DNA from: Chitinophagaceae bacterium
GTDB lineage: Bacteria > Bacteroidota > Bacteroidia > Chitinophagales > Chitinophagaceae
Length of the DNA stretch: 64,000 bases
Assembly (NCBI GenBank): GCA_947372105.1
Contig: CANBSH010000002.1
Coordinates: 41,713 to 105,712, forward strand
Direction: 5' to 3'
Below the pieces are notes generated by a model. That model saw only the letters and a program-made list of their open reading frames with translations, was not told the DNA's origin and made no database searches. Below are positions 1-9,936 of the stretch, piece by piece. A program made the translations under genes and the position numbers. Within the stretch, counting starts at the first letter, position 1. The number at the start of each line of letters is the position of its first letter.

Positions 1-1203
1 GACTTGATGGGTAACTTAATCCGTTTTGTTTCTTCTCATGAAGTAGGTCACACATTAGGTTTAAGACATAATATGGGTAGTAGTAGCAAAACTCCAGTGG
101 AGAAATTAAGAGATAAAACATGGGTAGAAGCCAACGGTCACACTGCTTCTATTATGGACTATGCGCGTTTCAACTATGTAGCACAACCAGAAGATCATAT
201 TAATCAATCAGGTTTATTCCCACGCATTGGTGATTATGATAAATGGGCTATTAAGTGGGGTTATACCTACACTGGTATCAGTGATGTGAATGAAGATAAA
301 AAAGTAAACAACAAATGGATTGTAGATGCTTTAAAAAATAATCCAAGAGTTTGGTTTGGTGGTGAAGGTCGCAACGATGATCCTCGCGCTCAAACAGAAG
401 ACTTAAGTGATAACGCTGTGGTAGCGAGCGAATATGGTATCAAAAACTTGAAGCGTATTTTAGTAAAATTACCAGAGTGGACAAAAGAAGAAGCAGACAG
501 ATATGAAAATTTAAGTGAAGTTTATTTGCAATTAGCAGGTCAATTTAACAGATACATGGGTCATGTTTCAAAAAACATTGGTGGTATCAATGAAACTTTT
601 AAAAGTGTAGAAGAGCCAGGTGATGTTTATACACCTACTCCTGTAGCGATGCAAAAAAGTGCAATGAACTTTTTACAAACACAATTATTTACAACACCTA
701 CTTGGTTATTAGATAAGAATATTTTAAATAAAATTTCTAATCCTAATGCCAACGAACGTGTTCAAGGAATTCAAACAAGTACTTTAAAAAGCTTGTTAGA
801 TAAAAGTCGTTTGTTAAGATTAAGTACAAGTAGCAATCGTTTTGGAAACTCTACTTATTCACTACACGATATGATGGAAGACTTAAGAAAAGGTTTATTC
901 AGTGAATTAGCCACTCAAAAAGCAACCGATATCAATCGCAGAAACTTGCAAAAAACTTATGTAAGTCAATTAGATGAATTATTAAACCCAGCACCAGCAT
1001 CAGCTGCAGCGGCTGCAGTTACCGGAGCATTTAGAATGGGAGCTCCAGTAGATGTTGAAAATTCAGATATTTTATCTGAAGTAAAATCACAATTGAAAAA
1101 ATTAGCTGCTGCTTTAAAAACAGCAAACAGTAATGATGGAACCACTCAAAATCATTATGCTGATTTACAAGATAGAATTAAGAAAGCATTAGATCCTAAA
1201 TAA
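1..1203 (+). CDS. Zinc-dependent metalloprotease, C-terminal part (5' truncated)
   Basis: The reading frame is open from the first base, so the true start lies outside the window; 400 codons are visible. Visible residues 13-23 form HEVGHTLGLRH, the metzincin HExxHxxGxxH zinc site (His13, His17, His23, catalytic Glu14). SIMDY at 50-54 supplies the Met-turn methionine (Met52). The remaining ~340 residues are helical and polar, with an Ala-rich stretch near 335-345. This matches the C-terminal half of the large Bacteroidota secreted proteases annotated with DUF5117/DUF5118/DUF4953 domains. Export is inferred from the family, since the signal peptide would be upstream. Substrate unknown. Two hairpin terminators follow the stop. 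Confidence 0.88.
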   Translation, partial: DLMGNLIRFVSSHEVGHTLGLRHNMGSSSKTPVEKLRDKTWVEANGHTASIMDYARFNYVAQPEDHINQSGLFPRIGDYDKWAIKWGYTYTGISDVNEDKKVNNKWIVDALKNNPRVWFGGEGRNDDPRAQTEDLSDNAVVASEYGIKNLKRILVKLPEWTKEEADRYENLSEVYLQLAGQFNRYMGHVSKNIGGINETFKSVEEPGDVYTPTPVAMQKSAMNFLQTQLFTTPTWLLDKNILNKISNPNANERVQGIQTSTLKSLLDKSRLLRLSTSSNRFGNSTYSLHDMMEDLRKGLFSELATQKATDINRRNLQKTYVSQLDELLNPAPASAAAAAVTGAFRMGAPVDVENSDILSEVKSQLKKLAAALKTANSNDGTTQNHYADLQDRIKKALDPK

Positions 1204-1214
1204 AGCTTTCTTGA

Positions 1215-1244
1215 AACCTCCTTCCGAAATTTCGGAAGGAGGTT
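1215..1244. terminator. Perfect 30-bp palindrome after the protease gene
   Basis: A perfect inverted repeat runs from AACCTCCTTCCGA to TCGGAAGGAGGTT around a central AATT, starting 12 bases after the stop at 1203. It lacks a clear T-run, so by itself it is a weak terminator. It lies directly before a second, T-tailed hairpin and may protect the mRNA 3' end. Confidence 0.6.
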
Positions 1245-1247
1245 CAC

Positions 1248-1285
1248 AAAAAACCCCGTTCCGAATTATCGGAACGGGGTTTTTT
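1248..1285. terminator. Bidirectional Rho-independent terminator
   Basis: The stem AAAAAACCCCGTTCCGA pairs with TCGGAACGGGGTTTTTT around loop ATTA. A-run and T-run flanks allow function on both strands. It sits between the protease gene (plus) and the permease gene (minus), whose 3' ends converge here. Confidence 0.9.
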
Positions 1286-1364
1286 AATACTTGTAACTTA
1301 TATAAGCTTATTAGAATAGTACATTAAATAAGTACTTATAAAAATATTTTAAAGTGCCTTTTTT

Positions 1365-2639
1365 TTATTCGTATCTCAATGCATTAATAGGATTTAAAGA
1401 AGCGGCTTTCATGGCTGGATAAATCCCTGCAGCCAATCCAACTATCGAACATATAACAATTCCAATCACCACCCACATCCATGGGATGACAAATCCTGTA
1501 TGTAAAACCAAACTAAAAATATTACCCACTAATACACCTAAAATAATTCCAAAGACAGCACCTAATACACTAATTAAAATACTTTCAAATAAAAATTGTC
1601 TGCGTACATCTTTTTTCTTTCCTCCAATGGCTTTAATTAAACCAACTTCTCTTGTGCGTTCGTTTACTGCAACCAACATAATATTCATTAATCCAATTGC
1701 TGCTCCAATTAATGTAATCATACCAATAGCACCAGCAGCGCCACTAATGCCTGCTAAAAAGCCAATAAACATGTCCGCAAATTTGTCGCTTTTATCCACT
1801 ACAAAATTATCTGCTTCACTAGGAATTAATCTTCTTGCTTTTCTCATTTGTTCAATAGATTCTCCAATGGCAGGATCTAACTCTGCAACATTATTCACCA
1901 TCACGCCAATATTATAAGAAGCATTATTTTCATACTGTCTTAAATTATTGATAGAAGTTAAAATCATATCATCTTGACGCATCATAGCACTAGATCCTTT
2001 TGATTTTAACAAGCCAATGACACGATAAGGTTTGCCTCCCACTAAAATGACTTTATCGACACTTTTTTCGGGACTGGATGGAAATAGTTTAGCAGCTACA
2101 TTGCTTCCAATTAAACAAACATTACGACCACTTAATAAATCCACATTATTTAGATTACGGCCTGCATCAATTTGATACCCATTGACTGCTAAATAATTTT
2201 CATCCCCACCCCACATGGTAATTTGAGGATTGGTTTTTTTATTTTGATAATGTAATTCATTATTGCCATTCCCTCTGCGATAAACACTCACCTGTGCACG
2301 ACTAAATCCATAATGGTCTTTAAAATAAGTAGATTCTTCTAATCGAATCACCTTATTTAAATTTGATTTTTTTTCTTTTTGCCCCTTTTTCACTTTCGTA
2401 AAATCATCTTCTCTTGGACCACCCATTCGCGCATTCAATTCCTTATAACGGATACTAAACGCATTGGCTCCCATAAAGGAAAAATTTTCCTTTAAACTTT
2501 GATTCATCGCGGATATAGCAGTGATAATTCCAATTAATGCCATAATACCAAACGCGATAATAGCCACAGTGATGCCAGTTCTTAATTTGTTACTTCTAAC
2601 TGTTCGCCAAGCCAATGAAAAAGAATCCTGAAGAGTCAT
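1365..2639 (-). CDS. ABC transporter permease, MacB/FtsX type
   Basis: This 424-residue protein has the MacB_PCD plus FtsX layout. One N-terminal transmembrane helix lies at ~20-45, preceded by the usual cytoplasmic segment (LRTG). A periplasmic domain spans ~50-290, and three C-terminal helices occupy ~295-418. ERTREVGLIKAIGG, the typical FtsX/MacB coupling-helix sequence, follows the second helix. MacB-like permeases drive mechanotransmission for efflux or lipoprotein/peptide transport with a separate ATPase, but no ATPase gene is adjacent, so substrate and partner are unknown. The gene lies 80 bp beyond nuoN on the same strand with no obvious terminator between. TAAAGGTA at 2662-2669 (TACCTTTA on the coding strand) is a possible own promoter. 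Confidence 0.9.
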   Translation of the reverse strand: MTLQDSFSLAWRTVRSNKLRTGITVAIIAFGIMALIGIITAISAMNQSLKENFSFMGANAFSIRYKELNARMGGPREDDFTKVKKGQKEKKSNLNKVIRLEESTYFKDHYGFSRAQVSVYRRGNGNNELHYQNKKTNPQITMWGGDENYLAVNGYQIDAGRNLNNVDLLSGRNVCLIGSNVAAKLFPSSPEKSVDKVILVGGKPYRVIGLLKSKGSSAMMRQDDMILTSINNLRQYENNASYNIGVMVNNVAELDPAIGESIEQMRKARRLIPSEADNFVVDKSDKFADMFIGFLAGISGAAGAIGMITLIGAAIGLMNIMLVAVNERTREVGLIKAIGGKKKDVRRQFLFESILISVLGAVFGIILGVLVGNIFSLVLHTGFVIPWMWVVIGIVICSIVGLAAGIYPAMKAASLNPINALRYE

Positions 2640-2719
2640 ACAATTATTTTATTCTGAAACCTAAAGGTAATACAGATTCAACAATGTCCCTTTGTAGCGC
2701 TTGACTATTTGAAGAACGG

Positions 2720-4093
2720 CTAAAAGTAGAGATAATTGAGCAATAGATTAGGGAAAACACCAAGGATAAGCAGTAAAACAGCCAGCACTAATAATTTATA
2801 GGGATAGGTATTTTGAATCTCTCCTAGAGCTGGCTCGCCCGGTACAAAATACATGGCTTGTATGATCTTAAAATAATAGTACACGCTGATGGCTGCGAAA
2901 ACTAAAGCAACAATCACTAACCATAATCCGGCGCCCGCTACTAAAATAGCATTGATCATATAATATTTAGCAAAGAAGCCTCCCGTTAAAGGAATCCCTG
3001 CCAATGAAAACAAAAAGATAGTCGTCACAAAAGCAAGCAGCGGATGCGCTTTTGCTAAGCCATTAAAACCTTCAATACTATTTTCTTTCATTTTAATAAG
3101 AACACCAAACATTCCAATGCTGGCCACAGAGTAAACAAAAGCGTATAATAAAATTCCTTCATTGGCAAAAGTAGAAGGTTTGTATAATGCAAATAACATG
3201 AAACCTGCTTGAGCAATGCTAGAATAAGCGAGCATTCTTTTAACACTGCGTTGAAAAACGGCGGTAACATTACCAATTAATAAAGTACTTATTATGACGA
3301 ATGGTAAAAGTAGGGTCCAGCTATAACCCAAGGCTTGATATTGAACTTGAAATACAGACATAAAAGCAAAAAAACCTGCTGCTTTGGCAATGGTTGCCAT
3401 GAAAGAAGTAAATACGGTGGGTGCACCATCATAAACATCAGGAGTCCAAAAATGAAAAGGAGCTGCCGACACTTTAAAATTCATGGCGACAAATATGAGA
3501 ATCAATCCGCCCGAACGCATGAACATTTCATACTTAAACCCAGTTTCAGGAACGGTTAAATGAAAACTTCCTGTAGCACCATAAATAAATGTAATGCCTA
3601 ATAATAAAATACCTGTAGAAAAAGCACCCATTAAAAAATACTTCAACCCTGCTTCATTACTTGTTAAACTTGTTTTATCGGAACTTGTTAAAATATATAA
3701 GGGAATAGACAACATTTCAATTCCAATAAATAACATTAACAAATTATCAAAGCTAGTCAACACACTCGCTCCACATAAAATGAAAAAGAATAAAGCGTAA
3801 AAATCGGCAGCATGATTTCCTATCTTAGAAATTTCATCGCCATTGATCCAAACATATAGGAAAGTAAGTGTAAACAATATCGTATTTGCATAAATTCCAT
3901 AACGAGAAAATGCAAGCATGCCTTTGGTATCATACTCTATCACATACCAGCCATTCAATTGGCTTAAATTTGCTAAAATTAAAATCGCTAAGCCCATCAA
4001 AGCAATATATTTTTGAGATTTCTCTCCTTTGATACCCCAAGAGGTGAACATCATAATAACACCTAATAAAGCAGAAACTATAATTGCATTCAT
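2720..4093 (-). CDS. nuoN: NADH-quinone oxidoreductase subunit N
   Basis: This 457-residue polytopic membrane protein (about 14 hydrophobic segments) is one of the three antiporter-like proton-pumping subunits of complex I. Conserved family sequence is visible in the segments AAPFHFWTPDVYDGAPT and RMLAYSSIAQAGFML. It is the last gene of the nuo operon, 15 bp after nuoM. Length is normal for Bacteroidota NuoN. Position and sequence together make the assignment firm. Confidence 0.96.
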   Translation of the reverse strand: MNAIIVSALLGVIMMFTSWGIKGEKSQKYIALMGLAILILANLSQLNGWYVIEYDTKGMLAFSRYGIYANTILFTLTFLYVWINGDEISKIGNHAADFYALFFFILCGASVLTSFDNLLMLFIGIEMLSIPLYILTSSDKTSLTSNEAGLKYFLMGAFSTGILLLGITFIYGATGSFHLTVPETGFKYEMFMRSGGLILIFVAMNFKVSAAPFHFWTPDVYDGAPTVFTSFMATIAKAAGFFAFMSVFQVQYQALGYSWTLLLPFVIISTLLIGNVTAVFQRSVKRMLAYSSIAQAGFMLFALYKPSTFANEGILLYAFVYSVASIGMFGVLIKMKENSIEGFNGLAKAHPLLAFVTTIFLFSLAGIPLTGGFFAKYYMINAILVAGAGLWLVIVALVFAAISVYYYFKIIQAMYFVPGEPALGEIQNTYPYKLLVLAVLLLILGVFPNLLLNYLYF

Positions 4094-4108
4094 TACTAAT
4101 ACTTTTAA

Positions 4109-5527
4109 TTATTTGACAAACATTTGTTGTAAGGTATCTGCAGTTAAATCAAATAAGGGTTGCGGATAGACCCCACTTGCAAATACGATGACCAATAAAA
4201 TGATTAAAGCCCATTGAGCTCCTTTGTTTATAAAATTTATTTTTTGAGTCGCTTCACTCACTTCGCCATAAGCGACTTTTTGAACCATATTTAAAGTGTA
4301 AATGGCAGAAAGTATAACACTCACTCCAGCAAAAGCGGCTACCCATGGATTGAATTGGAATAACCCATTAAAAATTAAAAACTCGCCCACAAAAGCATTG
4401 GTTAATGGTAGTGCAATATTTGCAAAAGCAAATGCTACTAATAAAATTGCAAGGGTAGGTTGTTTTTTGGCAAGTCCTCCCATAGCCATCATGGATCTGG
4501 TACCAGTCTGTTGTTCAATAATATCTGCTACCATCCATAATCCTAACACATTAATGCCATGTGAAAAAAGTTGAATCAACACTCCTTGCACGCCAATAAC
4601 TTGATGTGCAAACAAAGCAGCATTCATTAAACCAATATGCGCAATCGAAGAATAAGCAATCAATCTTTTGATGTCGTCTTGTTTAATGGCAATAAAAGAA
4701 GCATATAAAACTCCTATCACTGAAAGATCTACCACGATGACAGCCGCTGACTTTGCTGCCACAGGGAATAAAGGCAATAACCATCTGATCACACCATATA
4801 ATCCCATTTTAACCATAACGGCACTCATCACCATAGTGACTGCAGTAGGCGATTGTTCATAGGCATCCGGTTGCCAAGTATGTAATGGGAAGATGGGCAT
4901 TTTAATTGCAAACGCAATAAAAAATAATACAAACGCAGTCGTCTGTTGCGCTGGAGTTAAAGTTGCATGAGCAAAATTTTGTATTAAAAAATTAGGTTCG
5001 GTACTATGGGTATATAAAAAGATAATGCCCGCTAACATCATTAAAGAACCTAAAAATGTATAAATGAAAAATTTAAAAGTTATAGCAATTCGTTTTTCTC
5101 CACCCCATATGCTACACAAAAAATAAACTGGAATAAGTGCTAATTCCCAAAAGAAATAAAACAACAAAGCATCCCCCGCTAAAAACACACCTAATAAACC
5201 AGCTTGTGTCAATAATAAAAGAGAAATGAAAATATTTTTTTGCGCCAATGTATTAGATCCAGTCGCCAATAAAATTGCAGGAAAACTAATAGTAGTCAAC
5301 AATACTAAGATTTTTGCTAAGCCATCTGCATGTAAAAAAACCCGACTGTTTAATGCGGCAATCCAAGCTTGATTAAAATCCGGAGCGCCTTTCATAGCTA
5401 CCCAAATACTAATAGCTAAAGAAGCTGCGCTGCTTACCAATGCAATGGTGTTGGATTTTTTGGCATCCTTTATAAAAAGCAATAACAATGCAGTGATAAA
5501 AGGAATAAGTATAATTGAAAGTAACAT
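4109..5527 (-). CDS. nuoM: NADH-quinone oxidoreductase subunit M
   Basis: This 472-residue antiporter-like membrane subunit of complex I has about 14 transmembrane segments. Typical motifs include FFWELALIPVYFL, the lysine-containing MPIFPLHTWQPDAYEQSPT and KRLIAYSSIAHIG. It lies between nuoL and nuoN, 16 bp from nuoL, and contributes one proton channel in the membrane arm. Nothing unusual was seen. Confidence 0.97.
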   Translation of the reverse strand: MLLSIILIPFITALLLLFIKDAKKSNTIALVSSAASLAISIWVAMKGAPDFNQAWIAALNSRVFLHADGLAKILVLLTTISFPAILLATGSNTLAQKNIFISLLLLTQAGLLGVFLAGDALLFYFFWELALIPVYFLCSIWGGEKRIAITFKFFIYTFLGSLMMLAGIIFLYTHSTEPNFLIQNFAHATLTPAQQTTAFVLFFIAFAIKMPIFPLHTWQPDAYEQSPTAVTMVMSAVMVKMGLYGVIRWLLPLFPVAAKSAAVIVVDLSVIGVLYASFIAIKQDDIKRLIAYSSIAHIGLMNAALFAHQVIGVQGVLIQLFSHGINVLGLWMVADIIEQQTGTRSMMAMGGLAKKQPTLAILLVAFAFANIALPLTNAFVGEFLIFNGLFQFNPWVAAFAGVSVILSAIYTLNMVQKVAYGEVSEATQKINFINKGAQWALIILLVIVFASGVYPQPLFDLTADTLQQMFVK

Positions 5528-5543
5528 ATTGTTTCTTATAATT

Positions 5544-7457
5544 TTAGTGTGTCAATTTGTAAAAAAAGCGAAGAATAGTAGCATCATTAAACCATAAAAC
5601 AAAAAGTAAAATGATACTCAACACCATGAATAATATATAATACCCCACCTGACCGCTTTGCATTAATCTTATTTGACGGGCTCCATATTGCACCATTTTA
5701 CCTGTCCCATTTACGGCTCCATCTATCACATTTTTCTCGATAGTATTTTTCAAAAAGGCAGCTAGTTTATCTAATGGTCTCACAATGACTGCTTCATATA
5801 ATTCATCTACATACCACTTATTAAATAATACTTTGCCCCAACCTGAAGTAGGTTCTCCATCCGCTTTTTTACGATAGATAACTATTGCAATGATGACCGC
5901 AATAACAGCGATAGATACCGAAATACCCATTAACATCCATTCTTGTGCATGTGATAAAACAGACTCATGCGTAGCTCCTACTATAGTAGTCAAGTGAGCC
6001 CCTAACCAATGATGTCCACCCATGATTTCAGGCACTCCAATGACCCCCGCAATTGCACTCGCAATAGCTAATAATATTAATGGTATGGTCATCGCAATTG
6101 GACTCTCATGTAAATGATGAGCTTGATCATCCGTACCTCTAAACTTTCCTAAAAAAGTAGTAGCATATAAACGGAACATATAAAATGCAGTCATTCCAGC
6201 ACCCACCATACCTAAATAAAAGTAAATAGGATTTTTCTCATAGGCTGCAGTTAATATTTCATCTTTAGAAAAGAAACCGCTAAATGGAGGAATACCTGCA
6301 ATCGCAATACAACCTATCAAAAAGGTGAGATGTGTTATAGGCAATTTAGATTTTAATCCGCCCATTTTTTGAATGTCTTGTTCATGATGCATCGCATGAA
6401 TCACCGAACCTGCTCCTAAAAATAATAAGGCTTTAAAGAAAGCATGTGTGATCACATGAAAAACAGCACCTGTATAAGCACCCACTCCTAAACCTAAAAA
6501 CATATAACCCAATTGACTCACGGTTGAATACGCTAATACTTTTTTGATGTCATTTTGTTTGATGGCAATAGTAGCTGCTAACAATGCCGTACTAATACCA
6601 ATGATGGCGATCACTGTTTGCGTGCATTCGCTATGGCTAAATAAAATATTACTTCTGGTGATCATATAAATACCCGCTGTCACCATTGTTGCAGCATGAA
6701 TTAATGCAGAAACAGGAGTTGGGCCCGCCATCGCATCTGGCAACCAAGTATATAATGGTATTTGTGCGCTCTTACCCATTGCACCTACAAATAATAATAA
6801 AGTAATCGCTGTAATATCGGCACTTGATAATTTCGTTAAACTCGCTTCCGTAAATACATCTCCATAACTCACAGTTCCTAATTTAACAACCATCCAAAAT
6901 ATAGCCAATAAAAAACCTAAATCACCAATACGATTCATCACAAATGCTTTTATAGCAGCTGCATTATAATTACCATTGGTAAACCAATAACCAATTAGTA
7001 AATAAGAACATAACCCCACGCCTTCCCATCCCATAAACATCACCACAAAATTGTCTCCTAATACTAACAATAGCATGGAGAAAATAAATAAATTAAGATA
7101 GGCGAAGTAACGTGCATAATGAGGAGCGGTTTCCTCCTTCATATAGGCGGTAGAATACAAATGTATCAAAGAACCCACTCCTGTAATAACTAATAAAAAC
7201 AAACTGGATAATGCATCCACTTTAAAATCAATAGGAATTTTTAACGTGGCTGTATTTATAAAATCAAAATAATGAACTGTTACTGCTCCATATTCCTGAA
7301 CATTCATAAAAGCAAAAACGCTTAAAATAAAGGAAGCCACTATATAACCAGTCGCTTTATATGCAATTATTTTTTTGCTCCAAAAATTACGACCTAACCC
7401 GTTGAATAAAAATCCAGCTAAAGGCCAAAGTATGATCAATCCTATTATTACTTTCAT
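5544..7457 (-). CDS. nuoL: NADH-quinone oxidoreductase subunit L
   Basis: This 637-residue protein is the distal antiporter-like subunit of complex I. It has ~14 core helices plus the C-terminal lateral-helix extension that distinguishes NuoL from NuoM and NuoN. Family sequence is seen in FMGWEGVGLCSYLLIGYW, the TWLPDAMAGPTPVSALIHAAT segment, and KKVLAYSTVSQLGYM. A long polar/hydrophobic stretch followed by a final transmembrane helix (~605-625) fits the lateral arm and its anchor. It is 10 bp from nuoK. Confidence 0.97.
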   Translation of the reverse strand: MKVIIGLIILWPLAGFLFNGLGRNFWSKKIIAYKATGYIVASFILSVFAFMNVQEYGAVTVHYFDFINTATLKIPIDFKVDALSSLFLLVITGVGSLIHLYSTAYMKEETAPHYARYFAYLNLFIFSMLLLVLGDNFVVMFMGWEGVGLCSYLLIGYWFTNGNYNAAAIKAFVMNRIGDLGFLLAIFWMVVKLGTVSYGDVFTEASLTKLSSADITAITLLLFVGAMGKSAQIPLYTWLPDAMAGPTPVSALIHAATMVTAGIYMITRSNILFSHSECTQTVIAIIGISTALLAATIAIKQNDIKKVLAYSTVSQLGYMFLGLGVGAYTGAVFHVITHAFFKALLFLGAGSVIHAMHHEQDIQKMGGLKSKLPITHLTFLIGCIAIAGIPPFSGFFSKDEILTAAYEKNPIYFYLGMVGAGMTAFYMFRLYATTFLGKFRGTDDQAHHLHESPIAMTIPLILLAIASAIAGVIGVPEIMGGHHWLGAHLTTIVGATHESVLSHAQEWMLMGISVSIAVIAVIIAIVIYRKKADGEPTSGWGKVLFNKWYVDELYEAVIVRPLDKLAAFLKNTIEKNVIDGAVNGTGKMVQYGARQIRLMQSGQVGYYILFMVLSIILLFVLWFNDATILRFFYKLTH

Positions 7458-7467
7458 GCGAAATGAA

Positions 7468-7803
7468 TTAATTCTTTAATCTGTTTAAGAAATTGATGTC
7501 AACCGAATGTGTGTTTCGATACATCATAACGATGATAGCCAACCCCACACTCACTTCTGCGGCAGCTACAACCATAATAAAAAATACAAAAATTTGAGCA
7601 TCAATACCTACGATACTATTGGGTGATTCTGCCAATCCAAATCCATAAAACATTTTAGAAAATGCCACCAACAATAAATTCACTGCATTTAACATAAGTT
7701 CAATGCACATAAAAACAATAATAGCATTGCGTCTTGTTAAAACCCCTGTCACCCCAATACAAAATAGGGCCAAACTCAAATAGATATAATAATGTATAGG
7801 CAT
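7468..7803 (-). CDS. nuoK: NADH-quinone oxidoreductase subunit K
   Basis: This 111-residue membrane protein has three helices and the family signature [20 protein letters not shown], including the membrane glutamates used in proton transfer. I chose ATG at 7803; a GTG one codon upstream (7806) would add one residue. It is 10 bp after nuoJ and 10 bp before nuoL. It forms the E-channel region of complex I with NuoJ and NuoA. Confidence 0.96.
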   Translation of the reverse strand: MPIHYYIYLSLALFCIGVTGVLTRRNAIIVFMCIELMLNAVNLLLVAFSKMFYGFGLAESPNSIVGIDAQIFVFFIMVVAAAEVSVGLAIIVMMYRNTHSVDINFLNRLKN

Positions 7804-7816
7804 CACTCAATAATTT

Positions 7817-8317
7817 TTATTTTTTTCCAATAATAACTGCTCCCACCATCGCACTTAAAAACAACACACTACTTATTTCAAAAGGAACTACATAGTCGCT
7901 AAACAATACTTTCCCCAAAGGGTGTATTAAACCAATAGTCCCTTCTTTCATCATAACTTGTTTTCCGTCAATTTGAACTGTTTGCTTTACTATAGCCACC
8001 AATAAGGTTAAAAAACTACCTCCTGTAATCACCCCTATTAATTTTACAAATAATTGTTTTTGTGGTTCTTTATCTTTTTTCACATTCATTAACATGATCA
8101 CAAATAAAAACAATACCATAATCGCACCTGCATAGACAATAATATTCACGATCGCCAAAAATTGCGCATTCAATAATATATAGTGTCCTGAAATAGCAAA
8201 AAATACTAGTATCAACCACAACACACTATGAATGGGGTTTTTGCTCACCAATACCATAATAGCACTGATAATTGCAAATGCAGATAAAGCAAAAAATAAA
8301 ATTTGTAAAGTACTCAT
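7817..8317 (-). CDS. nuoJ: NADH-quinone oxidoreductase subunit J
   Basis: This 166-residue membrane subunit has five predicted helices. Family segments SVLWLILVFFAISGHYILL and IVNIIVYAGAIMVLFLFVIM are visible; the latter is the helix-3 region whose distortion links quinone chemistry to pumping. It lies between nuoI and nuoK with 10-11 bp spacing. Length is typical. Confidence 0.96.
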   Translation of the reverse strand: MSTLQILFFALSAFAIISAIMVLVSKNPIHSVLWLILVFFAISGHYILLNAQFLAIVNIIVYAGAIMVLFLFVIMLMNVKKDKEPQKQLFVKLIGVITGGSFLTLLVAIVKQTVQIDGKQVMMKEGTIGLIHPLGKVLFSDYVVPFEISSVLFLSAMVGAVIIGKK

Positions 8318-8328
8318 ATCAAATATGC

Positions 8329-8859
8329 TTAGACTCCTTTTGCTTCACCAAAAGCAGCTGCTTCGGTAGTGACATTGGGAATTAATAAATCTTGTTTTTC
8401 ATAAATAAATCCTTTGCGCGTAAAATTAGCGGGGGCAAAAGTTTCACTTAAATAAATAGCATCCTTAGGGCAAGCCTCCTCACATAAACCGCAGAAAATA
8501 CAACGCAACATATTGATCTCATAATTAGCTGCGTATTTTTCTTCTCTATATAAATTTTCTTCCCCTTCTTTTCTTTCAGCTGCTTCCATGGTGATTGCTT
8601 CGGCAGGACAAGCTACGGCACACAATCCACATGCGGTGCATCTTTCACGCCCTTCTTCGTCTCTATTTAAAACGTGCAAGCCTCTAAATACAGGACTAAA
8701 TTCACGTTTTTGTTCGGGGTATCTTACCGTGGGTTGTTTTTTAAACATATGCCCAAACGTAATAAACATCCCTTTGATAATATTGATCAAATATAATCGC
8801 TCCCAGAAAGTCATGGGTTTACGATTGACTGCTAATGCTCTATTAGTTAATGCTTGCAT
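8329..8859 (-). CDS. nuoI: NADH-quinone oxidoreductase subunit I (two 4Fe-4S)
   Basis: This 176-residue protein is the ferredoxin-like subunit carrying clusters N6a and N6b, which feed electrons toward N2. Two CxxCxxCxxxCP motifs are complete: Cys74, 77, 80, 84 and Cys120, 123, 126, 130. The N-terminal amphipathic segment (~18-40) docks the protein on NuoH. The gene is 22 bp downstream of nuoH. All eight cluster ligands are present. Confidence 0.97.
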   Translation of the reverse strand: MQALTNRALAVNRKPMTFWERLYLINIIKGMFITFGHMFKKQPTVRYPEQKREFSPVFRGLHVLNRDEEGRERCTACGLCAVACPAEAITMEAAERKEGEENLYREEKYAANYEINMLRCIFCGLCEEACPKDAIYLSETFAPANFTRKGFIYEKQDLLIPNVTTEAAAFGEAKGV

Positions 8860-8881
8860 ATTATAATTGCAATAATTTATT

Positions 8882-9925
8882 TTATAATTTAGATAATATC
8901 AAAGCGCCCGTTAATAACATATTAAATAACGCTAATGGTATCATTGTTTTCCAACCTAAGTTCATGAGTTGATCATATCTAAAACGTGGGATGGTCCAAC
9001 GAATCCACATAAATAAGAATATAAACAACACAATTTTTATTAATAAGGTTCCTACTCCAATTAAAGCCGCAATATTGGGCGCCACACTACTTTCATTAAA
9101 GAAAGGCAAGTCGTATCCGCCAAAATACATCGAAGCCATAATGGCACTACTCATTATCATATTAATATACTCTGCAAATAAGTAGAACCCCAATTTCATG
9201 GAAGAATATTCCTGATGATAACCAAAGTTTAATTCGTTTTCAGCTTCGGGTAAATCAAATGGAGTTCGATTACACTCTGCCATGGCAGTGATAAAAAATA
9301 TTAAAAAACCCAAAGGTTGATAAACCACATTCCACCAATGACCTGCTACTTGTTGTTCCACTATCGTCTTTAAACTCAATGTACCCGTAGACATCAATAA
9401 AGCAATTAAAGCCAAGCCCATTGCTAACTCGTAACTTATAGCTTGAGATGCTGCACGTAAAGCAGACATCAAAGAAAACTTATTATTAGAAGCCCAACCA
9501 CCAATCATAATACCATACACTCCCATACTCACCACCGCAAACACATATAATATTCCAATATTCACATCGGCAATTTGCAATTCCACTTTACGTCCAAACA
9601 CTTCCACCGCAGATCCCCATGGAATCACAGCGCAGGTCATTAAACTTGCAGTCATGGCTAAGCCCGGACCTAAAATAAATAACCACTTACTGGATGCAGT
9701 TGGAATGATTTCTTCCTTCATGATGAGTTTTAAACCATCCGCTAAAGGTTGTAATAAACCAAAAGGTCCTGCACGGTTAGGTCCTGGACGATCTTGTAAT
9801 ATTGCTGCTACTTTACGTTCCCCAAAAGTGGTGTATAAAGCAATACCTAAACTGGCAAATACTACAATAGCAATCAGAATTAATTTCTCAATAATAAAAG
9901 CCATATCTACTGCTAACAAATTCAT
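8882..9925 (-). CDS. nuoH: NADH-quinone oxidoreductase subunit H
   Basis: This 347-residue membrane subunit (eight or more helices) forms the quinone-binding chamber with NuoB and NuoD. Characteristic sequence includes GERKVAAILQDRPGPNRAGP near residues 30-50, the AECNRTPFDLPEAE acidic loop and the FMWIRWTIPRFRYDQLM segment. It is 11 bp after nuoG, and the order is canonical. No odd features. Confidence 0.97.
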   Translation of the reverse strand: MNLLAVDMAFIIEKLILIAIVVFASLGIALYTTFGERKVAAILQDRPGPNRAGPFGLLQPLADGLKLIMKEEIIPTASSKWLFILGPGLAMTASLMTCAVIPWGSAVEVFGRKVELQIADVNIGILYVFAVVSMGVYGIMIGGWASNNKFSLMSALRAASQAISYELAMGLALIALLMSTGTLSLKTIVEQQVAGHWWNVVYQPLGFLIFFITAMAECNRTPFDLPEAENELNFGYHQEYSSMKLGFYLFAEYINMIMSSAIMASMYFGGYDLPFFNESSVAPNIAALIGVGTLLIKIVLFIFLFMWIRWTIPRFRYDQLMNLGWKTMIPLALFNMLLTGALILSKL

Positions 9926-9936
9926 ATTCTTTTCAA

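Noticed and set aside
1486-1917. 143-codon frame on the plus strand
   Set aside because: It lies antisense inside the MacB/FtsX-type permease gene, has a Pro/Lys/Ile-rich composition typical of shadow frames, and has no family resemblance.
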